Origin: Ralstonia pickettii
GTDB taxonomy: Bacteria > Pseudomonadota > Gammaproteobacteria > Burkholderiales > Burkholderiaceae
Direction of reading: 5' to 3'
NCBI RefSeq assembly: GCF_016466415.2
Contig: NZ_CP066772.2
Span: 248,001 to 312,000, forward strand
Length of the DNA stretch: 64,000 nt
In this document: positions 9,256 through 19,056 of the stretch, one piece after another
Position numbering within the stretch: the first letter of the stretch is position 1
How the letters are laid out: each line of letters starts with the position of its first letter
Program-made: the position numbers and the translations under genes
Notes under the pieces: model-generated
Seen by the model: the letters and a program-made list of their open reading frames with translations, nothing else
Told to the model about the DNA's origin: nothing
The model's database searches: none

Positions 9256-9525
9256 ATGACCCCCGAGTACGTTCTCGATATGGCCCGTCAGGCCATGCAG
9301 GTCGCCATGATGGTCGGCGCGCCGATGTTGCTGGTGTCGCTCGTGGTCGGGCTGCTCGTGGCGGTGTTCCAGGCGGCCACGCAGCTCAACGAGCAGACGC
9401 TGTCGTTCATCCCCAAGCTGCTGGCCGTGGCTGCCACGATGGTGCTGGCCGGCCCGTGGATCGTCGCGGTCATCGTCGACTACACGCGCGGGGTGCTGAC
9501 CAACATTCCCAACTACGTGAATTGA
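9256..9525 (+). CDS. fliQ: Flagellar export protein FliQ
   Basis: 89 aa with two hydrophobic helices (about 15-40 and 55-78), the standard size and layout of FliQ, which wraps the FliP/FliR gate. Motifs VLDMARQAMQ and VFQAATQLNEQTLSFIPK are family-typical. It lies 19 bases after fliP and 33 before fliR in one operon. Confidence 0.96.
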   Translation: MTPEYVLDMARQAMQVAMMVGAPMLLVSLVVGLLVAVFQAATQLNEQTLSFIPKLLAVAATMVLAGPWIVAVIVDYTRGVLTNIPNYVN

Positions 9526-9558
9526 CGTCAGCCAGCTGACGCAGCCGCCCAATCCACG

Positions 9559-10353
9559 ATGATCCAATTCACCGCCACGCAGCTCAACGGCTGGATCGCC
9601 ATGTACTGGTGGCCGCTGGTGCGCGTGCTGGCATTCATCGCCATTGCACCGCCGTTTGCCAATACCGAGATCCCGACGTCCATCAAGGTGGCGTTCGGCG
9701 TGGTCATCACGGTGGCGCTGGCGCCCATGCTGCCGGTGCCCGCAGGCGTGTCGGTGGGCTCCTATGAGGGGCTGTGGATCACGCTGGTTCAGGTGTTGAT
9801 CGGGCTGGTGCTTGGCTTTTGTGTGCAACTCGTGTTTTCCGCCATCAGCGGTGCTGGCGAGGTGATGTCGGTGCAGATGGGTCTGGGTTTCGCCTCGCTG
9901 CTCGACCCGACGCAGACCGAGAGCAGCATGCTGCTTGGCCGCTTCCTCAGCCTCACGGCCGTCACCGCGTTCATTGCCGGCGACGGCCATCTCGTGCTCC
10001 TGCACGCCCTGTTCGACAGTTTCACCGCCCTGCCCGTCTCGGCGGCGCCGCTGGGCAACCCGGGCTGGCAGACGCTGGCCGGCGGCGGCACGATCGTCTT
10101 TGCGCTCGCCCTGCGCATCGCCCTGCCCATCATCGCGATCATGATGATCGTCAACCTCGGCTTTGCCGTGCTCTCGCGCACGGCGCAGGCGCTCAACCCG
10201 TTTGCCGTGGGCATCGCCGCCACGCTGGTGGTGGGGCTGATGCTCGTCATGGTGATGATGACGTCGCTTGCGCCGGTGGTGGAACGGTCGGTGATGGATG
10301 CGCTGGACCTCGGTGGGCGGGCGTTCAGCCAGTTCAGCACCCTGCCTCGATAG
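9559..10353 (+). CDS. fliR: Flagellar export protein FliR
   Basis: 264 aa polytopic membrane protein, about six hydrophobic segments, completing the FliPQR gate. Recognised from the N-terminal WWPLVRVLAFIAIAPPF and the MGLGFASLLDPTQ region. It is the last flagellar gene of this operon; the next gene is an unrelated reductase 85 bases on. Confidence 0.95.
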   Translation: MIQFTATQLNGWIAMYWWPLVRVLAFIAIAPPFANTEIPTSIKVAFGVVITVALAPMLPVPAGVSVGSYEGLWITLVQVLIGLVLGFCVQLVFSAISGAGEVMSVQMGLGFASLLDPTQTESSMLLGRFLSLTAVTAFIAGDGHLVLLHALFDSFTALPVSAAPLGNPGWQTLAGGGTIVFALALRIALPIIAIMMIVNLGFAVLSRTAQALNPFAVGIAATLVVGLMLVMVMMTSLAPVVERSVMDALDLGGRAFSQFSTLPR

Positions 10354-10438
10354 GCAGCGCGCGCAGCCGCAGCACTGCCCGCCGCGCGTGCGATGATCGC
10401 GGTATTCCGCCGACCGATCTTCAAGGGAGTCTCACCAC

Positions 10439-11167
10439 ATGAGCCGCCGCGTTCTTGTGACGGGTGCCAGCCGCGGCATTGGCCGCGCCATCGCCTACCA
10501 ACTCGCCTCCGACGGGTTTGACGTATCCGTGCATTGCCGCAGCGGCCGTGCCGAGGCCGACGCCATCGTCGCAGATATCCAAGCAAACAAGGGCAGCGCC
10601 CGCGTGCTGCAGTTCGACGTGCGCGACCGCGCCGCCTGCCGCACCCAGCTCGACGCCGACGTTGAGGCCCACGGCGCCTACTACGGCATCGTCCTGTGTG
10701 CAGGCGTCACGCGCGACGCCGCCTTCCCTGCCCTGACCGACGAAGACTGGGACATCGTCCTCGAGACCGGCCTGGATGGGTTCTACAACGTCGTCCACCC
10801 GCTCACCATGCCGATGGTGCGTGCGCGCAAGGGCGGGCGCATCGTCACCATCGCGTCCGTCTCCGGGGTGATGGGCAATCGCGGGCAGGTCAACTACAGC
10901 GCCGCCAAGGCCGGGCTGATCGGTGCCACCAAGGCGCTGGCCGTCGAGCTTGCGTCACGCAAGATCACCGTCAACTGTGTGGCGCCCGGGCTGATCGAAA
11001 CGGACATGCTCGCCCACATGGAACACGTGGACCAAGCCCTGCAGGCCGTCCCGATGCAGCGGGTCGGACAGCCTGCGGAAGTGGCTGCAGTGGTCGGTTT
11101 CCTGATGTCGGATGCGGCGTCGTACGTCACGCGGCAAGTGATCGGCGTGAATGGCGGGATGGTGTGA
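10439..11167 (+). CDS. FabG-like short-chain dehydrogenase (3-oxoacyl-ACP reductase family)
   Basis: 242 aa classical SDR. Glycine motif GASRGIG at residues 8-14, catalytic Ser in ASVSG, Tyr and Lys in NYSAAKAG, and a C-terminal VNGGMV. Its closest familiar type is the FabG of aryl-polyene and accessory fatty-acid clusters, reducing 3-oxoacyl-ACP with NAD(P)H, but no partner ketosynthase or carrier protein is nearby. It follows fliR on the same strand and may be co-transcribed. The substrate is unproven. Confidence 0.85.
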   Translation: MSRRVLVTGASRGIGRAIAYQLASDGFDVSVHCRSGRAEADAIVADIQANKGSARVLQFDVRDRAACRTQLDADVEAHGAYYGIVLCAGVTRDAAFPALTDEDWDIVLETGLDGFYNVVHPLTMPMVRARKGGRIVTIASVSGVMGNRGQVNYSAAKAGLIGATKALAVELASRKITVNCVAPGLIETDMLAHMEHVDQALQAVPMQRVGQPAEVAAVVGFLMSDAASYVTRQVIGVNGGMV

Positions 11168-11327
11168 CGCGGAGGGCGGCCCCGCTGGGCGCCGCGCCCA
11201 CGCTCCAGCATCACTTCACGCGCCAACTGGCGAGGCGCTCCGCGCTGCGCATGCATGTCGTCCTGATCGTGCTGTGGTCGCTGCGTGGGGTGTGGCGTGC
11301 AACAAGCTGCTGCGCTGCGCCCGTTCT

Positions 11328-12101
11328 CTACCGGCGGCGCGCCAGCAGATCGTCCACCACCGGCACCACCGCCAGCAGCATCAGAATCGACGCCAGCGGA
11401 ATCGTGGCGGCATAGCCCAGATGCTTGAAGCCCAACGCGCCCACCACGCCGCCCACAAAGAACATCCCGAGCAGGGACGCCAGCAGCCGCAGCTTGGGCT
11501 GGTTGGCCACCACAGCGGGCAGATTGTGGTGCCCATGGTTCCAATACAGCGCCTTGCCGATTTCGATGCCGATGTCGGTGGCCAGACCGGTCACGTGCGT
11601 GGTGCGGATCTCCGCCTTCGAAATCTTGGTGATGATGGCGTTCTGCAGCCCCATCAGGAAGCACAGCAATGCCACGGTAGCCGGCACGAACACGACCCGG
11701 TATTGCCCGAGCGTTGTGCCCATCAGGCCGAAGAGCAGCAGCAGCGCGGCCTCCAGCATGAGCGGCAGCGCGAATTCACTCTGCGTGCTGCGGCGGCGCC
11801 CCCAGTTGACGAGCACCGCCGTACACGCCGCGCCGCACAGAAACGCCAGCAGCGAAGCAAGGCCTGCAAACACAAGGACAACGTCGCCCAGCACGAGGTC
11901 GTCGGCGATCGCCGAGACGATGCCGGACATGTGCGAGGTGTATTGCTTGACGGCGAGGAATCCGCCTGCGTTGGCGGCGCCCGCCACGAAGGCCAGTGAC
12001 TGACCGAGGCGCCGGTTGGCGTCTTCTGAGCGTTCCGGGCTGGTCAGGCGGCGAAGATACTGGATGGGCATGACCAGTCCTGACGGTAGGTGAGCCGACA
12101 T
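11328..12101 (-). CDS. DUF1275 (YoaK-like) membrane protein
   Basis: 257 aa with about six membrane segments. The DUF1275 hallmarks are visible: AFVAGAANAGGFLAVKQYTSHMSG near the N-terminus and MGLQNAIITKISKAEIRTTHVTG in the middle. The biochemical role of the family is unknown. An internal Met at codon 11 is an alternative start. It ends 160 bases from the convergent reductase gene and sits between the fli and flg blocks without obvious flagellar connection. Confidence 0.85.
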   Translation of the reverse strand: MSAHLPSGLVMPIQYLRRLTSPERSEDANRRLGQSLAFVAGAANAGGFLAVKQYTSHMSGIVSAIADDLVLGDVVLVFAGLASLLAFLCGAACTAVLVNWGRRRSTQSEFALPLMLEAALLLLFGLMGTTLGQYRVVFVPATVALLCFLMGLQNAIITKISKAEIRTTHVTGLATDIGIEIGKALYWNHGHHNLPAVVANQPKLRLLASLLGMFFVGGVVGALGFKHLGYAATIPLASILMLLAVVPVVDDLLARRR

Positions 12102-12138
12102 GATACGCCGCGCTCCCCGACCGTCCGACCGCGCCGCG

Positions 12139-13098
12139 TCAAGGATTGATGTACTGGAACAGCGACATGCCCTGCATGGCCGTGAAGGTCTTCTGCGCGG
12201 CCTGCAGCGATACCTGCTGCTGCGAGAACTGCGAGATGGCGGAGGTGTAATCCACCGATTGCAGCTTCGAGATCTGCTCCTTCAACTGCTCGCCGTAGTT
12301 CGAGCCGCTGCTGTTGAGCGTGGTGAGCTGCGCCTGCTGCGTGCCCACCGTCACCTGCGCTTGCAGGGCGACCTGATAGGCATTGTCGAGATTGCCCTGC
12401 GCCGTCTGCACGGCCTTTTGCAGGTTGGCGACGTCGGTGGCCTGCGTGGCAGCGTTGATCGGGGTCGACAGCGCCGTGATCAGCTTCTCGTACGTCTTGA
12501 AGACGCTCTGATTGGCGTTCGGGTTGGACGCATCCGAGTTGGGGATGCGCACGAACACCGAATCGCCCGACACCGAATTCGGCATCGAGATGTTCTGCGA
12601 AACCTGCACCACGGGTGGCTGGCCGCTGCCGACGTATTGCACGGAACCGCCGGTGTTGGTGAACGGATCGGTCGTGCCGTTGGCGCCGCCAAACAGGGCT
12701 ACGCCCGCGGCATCGCGCTGATTGGCCGTCGACAGCAGTTGCTGGTACTGCTGCTTGACCTGCGCCAGCACACCAACGCGCTGTGACTCCGTCATCAGCG
12801 AGGTGTTGGCGCCCACCAATGTCTGCTTGCCCTGCTGCAGCGTGGTCACCAGGTTGGTCAGCGCCGAAGACACGCTGGTCAGGCGCGCGTCGGTGGTGTC
12901 GCGGTTGGACTGGTATTGGTCGTTGGCGTCCTGCGTTTGCTGCAGTTGCGCCATCTGACCGAACGCGCTGGGGTTGTCGCCCGCACTGGTGAGCGCGATA
13001 CCGCTCGCAATCTGCTGCTGCAGCGTAAGCAGGTTCGATTGCGTGTTCTGCATCGAAGCGGAAGACGCGGCAAAGAATTGGGCGCTACTGACTCGCAT
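12139..13098 (-). CDS. flgL: Hook-filament junction protein FlgL (HAP3)
   Basis: 319 aa, flagellin-like ends. The N-terminus MRVSSAQFFAASSASMQNTQ and the C-terminal QVSLQAAQKTFTAMQGMSLF are typical HAP3. It bridges FlgK and the filament. It lies 66 bases downstream of flgK and is expected to share its sigma-28 promoter. Confidence 0.95.
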   Translation of the reverse strand: MRVSSAQFFAASSASMQNTQSNLLTLQQQIASGIALTSAGDNPSAFGQMAQLQQTQDANDQYQSNRDTTDARLTSVSSALTNLVTTLQQGKQTLVGANTSLMTESQRVGVLAQVKQQYQQLLSTANQRDAAGVALFGGANGTTDPFTNTGGSVQYVGSGQPPVVQVSQNISMPNSVSGDSVFVRIPNSDASNPNANQSVFKTYEKLITALSTPINAATQATDVANLQKAVQTAQGNLDNAYQVALQAQVTVGTQQAQLTTLNSSGSNYGEQLKEQISKLQSVDYTSAISQFSQQQVSLQAAQKTFTAMQGMSLFQYINP

Positions 13099-13164
13099 GA
13101 TCGGTCCGGACGAAGGGCTTTAGGACGTTATCGGCAGGCGGGGCGTTTTCTTCAGCACTACCCA

Positions 13165-15102
13165 TCAGCCGCCGGCAATCGACAGCAGGCTGCCAAACAG
13201 CGAATTGGCCGTCTGCATCACCTTGGCCGAAGCTTGGTAGGCCTGCTGATACTTCATCAGGTTCATCGCCTCTTCATCAAGGCTTACGCCCGACACCGAC
13301 TGCTGCTGTTGCGTGGAACTGGCCAGCAGCGCCTTCTGCGAGGTCAGGTTGGTGCTGGCGCGGTTAGCCTGCACACCGACCTGGGTGACGAGGTTGTTCC
13401 AGGCCGAGCCGATCGAAGTCGTGCCGCCGTCCAGCAGGTTGCTGTTGCGCAGCTTGGCCAGCGCGCTGGCGTTGCGGTTGTCGGTGCTGTTGGCGGTATT
13501 GGCCGAAATGGCGAATGTGTCACCGTTGCCGGGCGAACCCGACAGCGTCATCTGTACGCCGTTGAACGCGTACGTCGCGCCCTGGGTGTACGGTGCAGTG
13601 CCGCCCGCGTACGTGGTCGACGTGCCACCCACCGTGACGGTGACGCTGCCCGGGAATCCCGACAGCGAGCCGCCAACGGCCGAGCTGTAAGTCAGGTTGA
13701 TGGGCGAGGTGAGCGGCGAGCCGGCATACGTGCTGTCCACGCCCAGTGAAGACACCGTGGCGCTGCCCGTGTTGTTGCTGCCCTGGTTGAGCACCACGGG
13801 CGAGGCTGCGGCCACGTTGTGGTAGTCGGTGGTGAGCGTCTGCATGGTGGCGGCCGCGTTGGCGGTCGGGCGCACCAGGAAAGAGTCACCGCTGTTCATC
13901 GTGCCCGACAGGTTGAGCGTGACACCGTCGATCGTGGTCGGCCAGCTCGACACCGTTACGGAGGCGGAGCCGTCCGGATAGTGCGAAACGGTGTAGGCGC
14001 CGCCCTGGTACTTGACCTGGTAGTCGTAGCCCTGCCCCGCATTGGCGTTGGTGATGCTGGCGGTGAGCGAGCCGCTGCCGGTGTTGTTGGTGCTGGGCGC
14101 GACGCTCGGGTTGGCCACGGAGAAGAGGTCCGTGCCCATCTTGCCGTTGGCGTCCATGCCGAGTTTGTTCTGCGCGTTCACGTCGGCCGACACGGCCGTG
14201 GCCAGGCGGCCAAGGCTGTTCTGCGCCGGAATGAGCGTGTTGTTGCGGAAATCCATCAGGCCGCCCAGCGCCCCGCCGCCGAGCTGGCTGTCGTCGATGT
14301 TGACCGTGCCGCCCGGGCTCTTGTAGCCCACCGACAATTGCGTCGGGTCGTACTGCGACGGCACCGCCGTCAGCTGGTAGCTCTGGTTGCCCTGCACGAG
14401 CGCCTGGCCGTTGCCCACGTAGATGTTGAACTGGCCGTCGCCGGTCTGTACCACGCTGGCCTTGATCGACTGATTGAGCGTCTGGACAAGCTGGTCGCGC
14501 TGGTCGCGCAGATCGTTTGCCGGCTGACCGGTCGACGCTTCCGCCTTGGAAATCTGGTCGTTCAACGCGGCGATCTGCTGCGCGGTGCCATTGACCGCGC
14601 TGATCTGCGTCTGCACCTGCGTGTTGACCTGGCTGTTGAGCGAACTCAACTGGCCGGCAATCGAATTGAAGCGGCTTTGCAGGCCGGCTGCAGCGTTCAG
14701 GAAAACCTGGCGCGCGGTGGTGTCCGAAGGCTTGGAGGCCAGGCCATCGGCAGCGTTGAAGAAGCTGGTGAGCGACGAAGTCAGGCCGCTGTTGCTGTCC
14801 GACATGTACTTGCTCAGGCCCGACACCAGGCTGTTGAGCTGATCGGCTGCGCTGGTCGAGGCCTGACCGCTTTGCACCTGTGCCGTCAGGAACTGGTCGT
14901 AGATGCGCTTGACGGTCGTGACGTTGGCGCCCTGGCCGAGATAGCCCACGCCCGCGTAGAGCGGAATGTTTTCCGTCTGCACGGCTTCCTGGCGCGAATA
15001 GCCGGGCGTGCTGGCGTTGGCAATGTTGTTGCCGGTCACCTGCAGGTTGATATCGGCCACCCGCAGGCCGGACGCGCCAATATTCAGAAGGGAGCTGCTC
15101 AT
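13165..15102 (-). CDS. flgK: Hook-associated protein FlgK (HAP1)
   Basis: 645 aa. The N-terminal rod/hook motif (NIGASGLRVADINLQVTGNN, then ANASTPGYSRQ) and the C-terminal LDEEAMNLMKYQQAYQASAK flank a long variable centre rich in Ser, Thr, Gly and Asn. It forms the first junction zone above the hook and is exported after hook completion. It is first in the flgKL unit and preceded by a sigma-28-like promoter. Confidence 0.96.
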   Translation of the reverse strand: MSSSLLNIGASGLRVADINLQVTGNNIANASTPGYSRQEAVQTENIPLYAGVGYLGQGANVTTVKRIYDQFLTAQVQSGQASTSAADQLNSLVSGLSKYMSDSNSGLTSSLTSFFNAADGLASKPSDTTARQVFLNAAAGLQSRFNSIAGQLSSLNSQVNTQVQTQISAVNGTAQQIAALNDQISKAEASTGQPANDLRDQRDQLVQTLNQSIKASVVQTGDGQFNIYVGNGQALVQGNQSYQLTAVPSQYDPTQLSVGYKSPGGTVNIDDSQLGGGALGGLMDFRNNTLIPAQNSLGRLATAVSADVNAQNKLGMDANGKMGTDLFSVANPSVAPSTNNTGSGSLTASITNANAGQGYDYQVKYQGGAYTVSHYPDGSASVTVSSWPTTIDGVTLNLSGTMNSGDSFLVRPTANAAATMQTLTTDYHNVAAASPVVLNQGSNNTGSATVSSLGVDSTYAGSPLTSPINLTYSSAVGGSLSGFPGSVTVTVGGTSTTYAGGTAPYTQGATYAFNGVQMTLSGSPGNGDTFAISANTANSTDNRNASALAKLRNSNLLDGGTTSIGSAWNNLVTQVGVQANRASTNLTSQKALLASSTQQQQSVSGVSLDEEAMNLMKYQQAYQASAKVMQTANSLFGSLLSIAGG

Positions 15103-15153
15103 AGTTGTCTCGGTGCGGGCAGCACGAAGCCGCCGAAATAAGCTCTAGAAACA

Positions 15154-15180
15154 ACATCGGCCGGACAAGAACAAACTTGA
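15154..15180 (-). promoter_or_regulatory. Sigma-28 promoter of flgKL
   Basis: On the minus strand the element is TCAAGTTT-N11-GCCGATGT, 13 of 16 matches to the FliA consensus with exact spacing, 51 bases before the flgK ATG. The -10 box is part of one arm of a perfect inverted repeat. Confidence 0.75.
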
Positions 15181-15192
15181 GCCGGCCGATGT
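15154..15192 (-). terminator. 11-bp inverted repeat between flgJ and flgK (possible terminator)
   Basis: ACATCGGCCGG at 15154-15164 pairs perfectly with CCGGCCGATGT at 15182-15192 across a 17-base loop. It lies 24 bases past the flgJ stop and is followed on the minus strand by TGTTT, a weak T-run. It may end the flgB-J transcript, and it contains the flgK promoter. Confidence 0.5.
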
Positions 15193-15216
15193 TGCAAAAT
15201 ATGCTTACTAAGTCAC

Positions 15217-16302
15217 TTAGGCGATCTGCTTGAGCACCGCCATGATCTTGTGGGCGTAGTTCGGATCGGTGGCGTAGCCTGCGCGCTGCAAGCCCTTGGC
15301 GAACGACGCCGCATCGTTGCCGTTGCCGGCTGCCACGACGTTGCTGTAGCGGGGGTTGTTGGCCAACAGATTGGCGTAGTCCTTGAACGCCTCGGCGTAC
15401 GAGCTGTAGGCGCGGAACTTCTCCTGAACCTTGTGGGCGACGCCGCCAATGTATTCGGTGGTGGTCACCGTGGCGGTCTTGCCAGCCCACGAGCCACCGG
15501 CCTTGATGCCGAACAGGTTGTGCGTGTTCGTGCCGTCCTTTGCCTTGATCTCGCGGCGGCCCCAGCCCGACTCCAGCGCGGCATGGCCGATCATGAAGTT
15601 GGCCGGAATGCCGGTTTCCTGCGCGGCCTGCGATGCGTGGTCGATCAGCTTGTTGTAGAAGCTGCTCATGCGCTCGCCCCGCGGCTCCGACGCCACCGTC
15701 GACAGATCGACCTCGGGCGGCGCGCTTGGGCTCTGCGCCTGCGCGTCCGCCTGCTTGCGCAAGGCGGCCAGCGCACGCTGCACGCGTTCTTCCAGGCCCG
15801 GGCGGGGCACGGTGCTGATGCCCGAGCCGTCGTCTTCCGTGCCGGGCGCGACGGCTGCGGCCATGCTGTTGAGCGACGAACGGGCGATCGCCTTGGCGGC
15901 ATCGCTAGTGGCACCGGCGGCCCCCGGCAGCGCGGTATTGGTCGCCGTCGTATTGGACAGCGCCGTATTCACCTTGCCACCCGCATCCGGGTTCACATGG
16001 TTGGCCTGACGCAGCATCTGCTTCAGAAGCTGGTCTGCCACGCCCACGCCGCGCGACGCCATGGTCTGCGACAGCTGCTGATCGAGCATCGACGTGTACA
16101 TCTTGCTCGAAGACGAATCGAGCGGCCCGTTTTGCGGCGATGCATCGCGCATCTGCTTGAGCATCATGTTCACGAAGATCGCGTCGAACTGCTTGGCGAC
16201 GGTCTTGGCCGCGCCAGTCGGATCGGTACGCGCCGTTTGCTTGAGCGACTCGAACCCGCGGGAATCGAGCGCCAGGCGGCTGGTGAGGTCGGTTTGGTTC
16301 AT
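15217..16302 (-). CDS. flgJ: Rod-cap peptidoglycan hydrolase FlgJ
   Basis: 361 aa with two domains. The N-terminal rod-capping domain (about 20-110) includes FVNMMLKQMRDASPQ. A C-terminal glucosaminidase domain (about 205-355) carries IGHAALESGWGRREIK, where the Glu of ALESGWG is the expected catalytic acid, and HNLFGIKAGGSW. It opens the cell wall for the rod. This two-domain form is typical of beta- and gamma-proteobacteria. Confidence 0.95.
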   Translation of the reverse strand: MNQTDLTSRLALDSRGFESLKQTARTDPTGAAKTVAKQFDAIFVNMMLKQMRDASPQNGPLDSSSSKMYTSMLDQQLSQTMASRGVGVADQLLKQMLRQANHVNPDAGGKVNTALSNTTATNTALPGAAGATSDAAKAIARSSLNSMAAAVAPGTEDDGSGISTVPRPGLEERVQRALAALRKQADAQAQSPSAPPEVDLSTVASEPRGERMSSFYNKLIDHASQAAQETGIPANFMIGHAALESGWGRREIKAKDGTNTHNLFGIKAGGSWAGKTATVTTTEYIGGVAHKVQEKFRAYSSYAEAFKDYANLLANNPRYSNVVAAGNGNDAASFAKGLQRAGYATDPNYAHKIMAVLKQIA

Positions 16303-16318
16303 CGTGGCCTCCGCAGCG

Positions 16319-17437
16319 TCAGATGATTTCCAGGTCGGCGCGCAGCGCGTTGGCCGCCTTCATCGCCTGCAGGATCGAGATCAGGTCTTGCGGGTTGGCG
16401 CCAATCGCGTTGATGGCCTTGACCACATCCGCCAGGTTGGTGCCGCCCTTGACGTTGATGAGGCTGCCGCCTTGCTGCTTGACCTCGATGTTCGAGCGCG
16501 CGCCCGCCACCGTCTGCCCTTGCGAGAAGGGCGCGGGCTGGCTCACCACCGGGTCCGTGCTGATGGTGACCGACAGGCTGCCGTGCGCCACCGCGCAGGG
16601 CTCGAGCTTGACGAGCTGGTTCATCACCACTGAGCCCGTGCGGGCGTTGACCACCACGCGTGCCGCGGCCAGTGCCGGCGTTACGTCAATGTTCTGCAGC
16701 TTGGCCACGAAGCCGACGCGGTCCGACGCCAGGGCCGGTGCGCGCACGTTGATCGTGCGGCCGTCCGCGGCTTGCGCCGTATCGGTGCCGAATTGCTTGT
16801 TGATGGCGGTGACGATGTTCTGCACGGTGCCGAAATCCGTCGTGCCGGTATCGAGCTGGATGCTGCCGGCCTCGCCCACCGTGGCCTGCACGGCACGCTC
16901 CACCGTGGCGCCGTTGGCGATACGGCCCGCGCCGAGCTGGTTGATCTGCACCTTGCTGCCATTGGCCGATGCGCCCGCACCGCCAATCACCACGTTGCCC
17001 TGTGCCAATGCGTAGAGCTGGCCGTCCACGCCCTTGAGCGGCGTGAGCAGCAGCGTGCCGCCGCGCAGGCTCTTGGCGTTACCGATGGACGACACCGTCA
17101 CGTCGATCGTCTGGCCCGGCCGCACGAAGGCGGGCAGCGTGGCCGTCACCACCACGGCGGCGGTGTTTTTGAGCTGGATGCTCGCGCCGGCCGGCACGTT
17201 GATGCCGAATTGCGTGAGCATGTTGTTGAAGCTCTGGACCGTGAACGGCGTCTGCGTGGTCTGGTCACCGCTGCCGTCCAGGCCGACGACAAGGCCGTAG
17301 CCGATCAGCGCGTTGTCGCGAACGCCGGCAACGGTGGTCAGATCCTTGATGCGGTCGGCGTGTGCCGTGCTCGGAACCACCGCCGAAATTGCGCTCAGTG
17401 CCACCAGGGCTGCGCCGATGATGCGATGCAAAGTCAT
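16319..17437 (-). CDS. flgI: Flagellar P-ring protein FlgI
   Basis: 372 aa periplasmic ring protein with signal peptide (LVALSAISAVVPSTAHA). Family motifs RIKDLTTVAGVRDNALIGYG, the TGSVVMN region and the end LISILQAMKAANALRADLEI are clear. It assembles around the rod in the peptidoglycan layer. It lies 16 bases before flgJ and 10 after flgH. Confidence 0.96.
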   Translation of the reverse strand: MTLHRIIGAALVALSAISAVVPSTAHADRIKDLTTVAGVRDNALIGYGLVVGLDGSGDQTTQTPFTVQSFNNMLTQFGINVPAGASIQLKNTAAVVVTATLPAFVRPGQTIDVTVSSIGNAKSLRGGTLLLTPLKGVDGQLYALAQGNVVIGGAGASANGSKVQINQLGAGRIANGATVERAVQATVGEAGSIQLDTGTTDFGTVQNIVTAINKQFGTDTAQAADGRTINVRAPALASDRVGFVAKLQNIDVTPALAAARVVVNARTGSVVMNQLVKLEPCAVAHGSLSVTISTDPVVSQPAPFSQGQTVAGARSNIEVKQQGGSLINVKGGTNLADVVKAINAIGANPQDLISILQAMKAANALRADLEII

Positions 17438-17447
17438 GGCAGATTCC

Positions 17448-18200
17448 TCAGAACGGCGACACGGTCAGGAAGAACCGCGACAGCCAGCCCATCTGCTGCG
17501 ACTCGGCCACATAGCCCGTGCCGCGATATTCCATGCGTGCGTCCGCCACCTGGGTGGACAGCACGGTGTTTTGATTGTTGACGGTCGTGGGGTTGACCAC
17601 GCCCGAGAACTTGACCGACTCGGTGCCCTGGCCCACGGCGGTCTGCTTCTCGCCGCTGACCACCAGGTTGCCGTTGGAGAGCACCTCCACCACCGTCACC
17701 GTGATGGTGGCCGTGAAGTTGTTCTGCGCACCGTTGGCGCCCTTGCTGTCGAACTTGTTTGCGTCGCTGGCCGACACACCCAGCAGCGACAGCACGCCCG
17801 GGTTCATGCCAGCAAATGTCGGCACCGAAGCGGTCAAGCTGCCCGTGCGGTTGACGCTGCCCGAAGTCTGCTTGCTGGCCGCCGTGTTCTCGGTGATCAC
17901 GATCGTGATCGTGTCGCCCACCATGTGCGCGCGGCGGTCTTCGAACATACCGCGAAACCCACCGCTGCCCGATGCCACTTCCTGGTAAATCGCCCCGCTC
18001 TGACGCGGCGCCATCACCGGCATCGGCGGGCGCGCGGTTGTCGGACCTTGCACGATCGGAGCCGGCGGCGGCAGCATGCCGCACGCCGTAGCGAGCAAGG
18101 CGGCCGTGCCAAGCACGACCAATCGAACGACTCGAACAGCTAGCACAGCGCGGCCGCTGTGCTTGCCATTCTGGAGCGAGTGAACCGGGGGGGTATGCAT
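17448..18200 (-). CDS. flgH: Flagellar L-ring lipoprotein FlgH
   Basis: 250 aa. A lipoprotein signal ends in the lipobox LLATAC (Cys at about residue 40), and the C-terminal domain has [17 protein letters not shown] and [10 protein letters not shown]. It forms the outer-membrane ring. The N-terminal extension before the hydrophobic segment is long, so a start nearer the membrane segment is possible, although GAGGATG upstream of the chosen ATG could serve as a ribosome-binding site. Confidence 0.94.
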   Translation of the reverse strand: MHTPPVHSLQNGKHSGRAVLAVRVVRLVVLGTAALLATACGMLPPPAPIVQGPTTARPPMPVMAPRQSGAIYQEVASGSGGFRGMFEDRRAHMVGDTITIVITENTAASKQTSGSVNRTGSLTASVPTFAGMNPGVLSLLGVSASDANKFDSKGANGAQNNFTATITVTVVEVLSNGNLVVSGEKQTAVGQGTESVKFSGVVNPTTVNNQNTVLSTQVADARMEYRGTGYVAESQQMGWLSRFFLTVSPF

Positions 18201-18233
18201 CGCACTACATCCTCAAAAACTGCGCTGTCCAGC

Positions 18234-19016
18234 TCAAAGCTGTGACAGCTTCTCCAGCATCTGGTCCGACGTCTGGACCGATTTGCTGTTGATCTCGTAC
18301 GCGCGCTGCGTCTGGATCATGTTGACCATTTCTTCCACCACGTTCACGTTGGACGTTTCAACGTAGTTCTGGTTGAGCGCGCCCACACCGTTCGAGCCCG
18401 GGTTGGCCAGGTTGGCGGTACCCGACGCTTCGGTTTCGGCGTACAGGTTTTCGCCCATGCTGCGCAGGCCGGCCGGGTTGATGAAGTTGGCCAGCTGGAA
18501 CGTGCCCACCTGCGTGTTGTTGACCGTGCCCGGCGTGGTGACCGTCACAACGCCGTCCTTGCCGATCGTCAGGCTGGTGGCGTTCTGCGGCACCGTCACG
18601 GCCGGCTGGACCGGGTAGCCGCTGGAGGTCACCAGCTGACCCTGCGCGTTGATCTGGAAGCTGCCGTCACGCGTGTAGGCCAGTGTGCCGTCGGGCATCT
18701 GCACCTGGAAGAAGCCGTTGCCGTTGATGGCCACGTCGGTCGAGTTGCCGGTCTGCTGCAGGTTGCCCTGCGTGTGCAGGCGCTCGGTGGCGACGATGCG
18801 CGTACCCGTACCGATCTGCATGCCCGAGGGCAGCGTGGTCTGTTGCGACGACTGCGCACCCGGCTCGCGCACGTTCTGATACAGCAAGTCTTCGAACACG
18901 GCGCGCGAGCGCTTGAAGCCCGTCGTGTTGACGTTCGCCAGGTTGTTCGAGATGACATCCAGCTGCGATTGCTGGGCGTCCATCCCGGTTTTGGAAATCC
19001 ACAGGGAGCGAATCAT
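18234..19016 (-). CDS. flgG: Flagellar distal rod protein FlgG
   Basis: 260 aa. N-terminal [20 protein letters not shown], with [25 protein letters not shown], and a C-terminal [13 protein letters not shown] are diagnostic. It forms the straight distal rod. The ribosome-binding site AAGGA lies seven bases before the ATG. Confidence 0.97.
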   Translation of the reverse strand: MIRSLWISKTGMDAQQSQLDVISNNLANVNTTGFKRSRAVFEDLLYQNVREPGAQSSQQTTLPSGMQIGTGTRIVATERLHTQGNLQQTGNSTDVAINGNGFFQVQMPDGTLAYTRDGSFQINAQGQLVTSSGYPVQPAVTVPQNATSLTIGKDGVVTVTTPGTVNNTQVGTFQLANFINPAGLRSMGENLYAETEASGTANLANPGSNGVGALNQNYVETSNVNVVEEMVNMIQTQRAYEINSKSVQTSDQMLEKLSQL

Positions 19017-19056
19017 GTTCGAGTCCTTGGTTGATTCAATTCAATGCGCCGGCCGT

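Noticed and set aside
13819-15141. 440-codon open frame on the plus strand opposite flgK
   Set aside because: Shadow of flgK; no domain, Arg/Val-rich, no ribosome-binding site.
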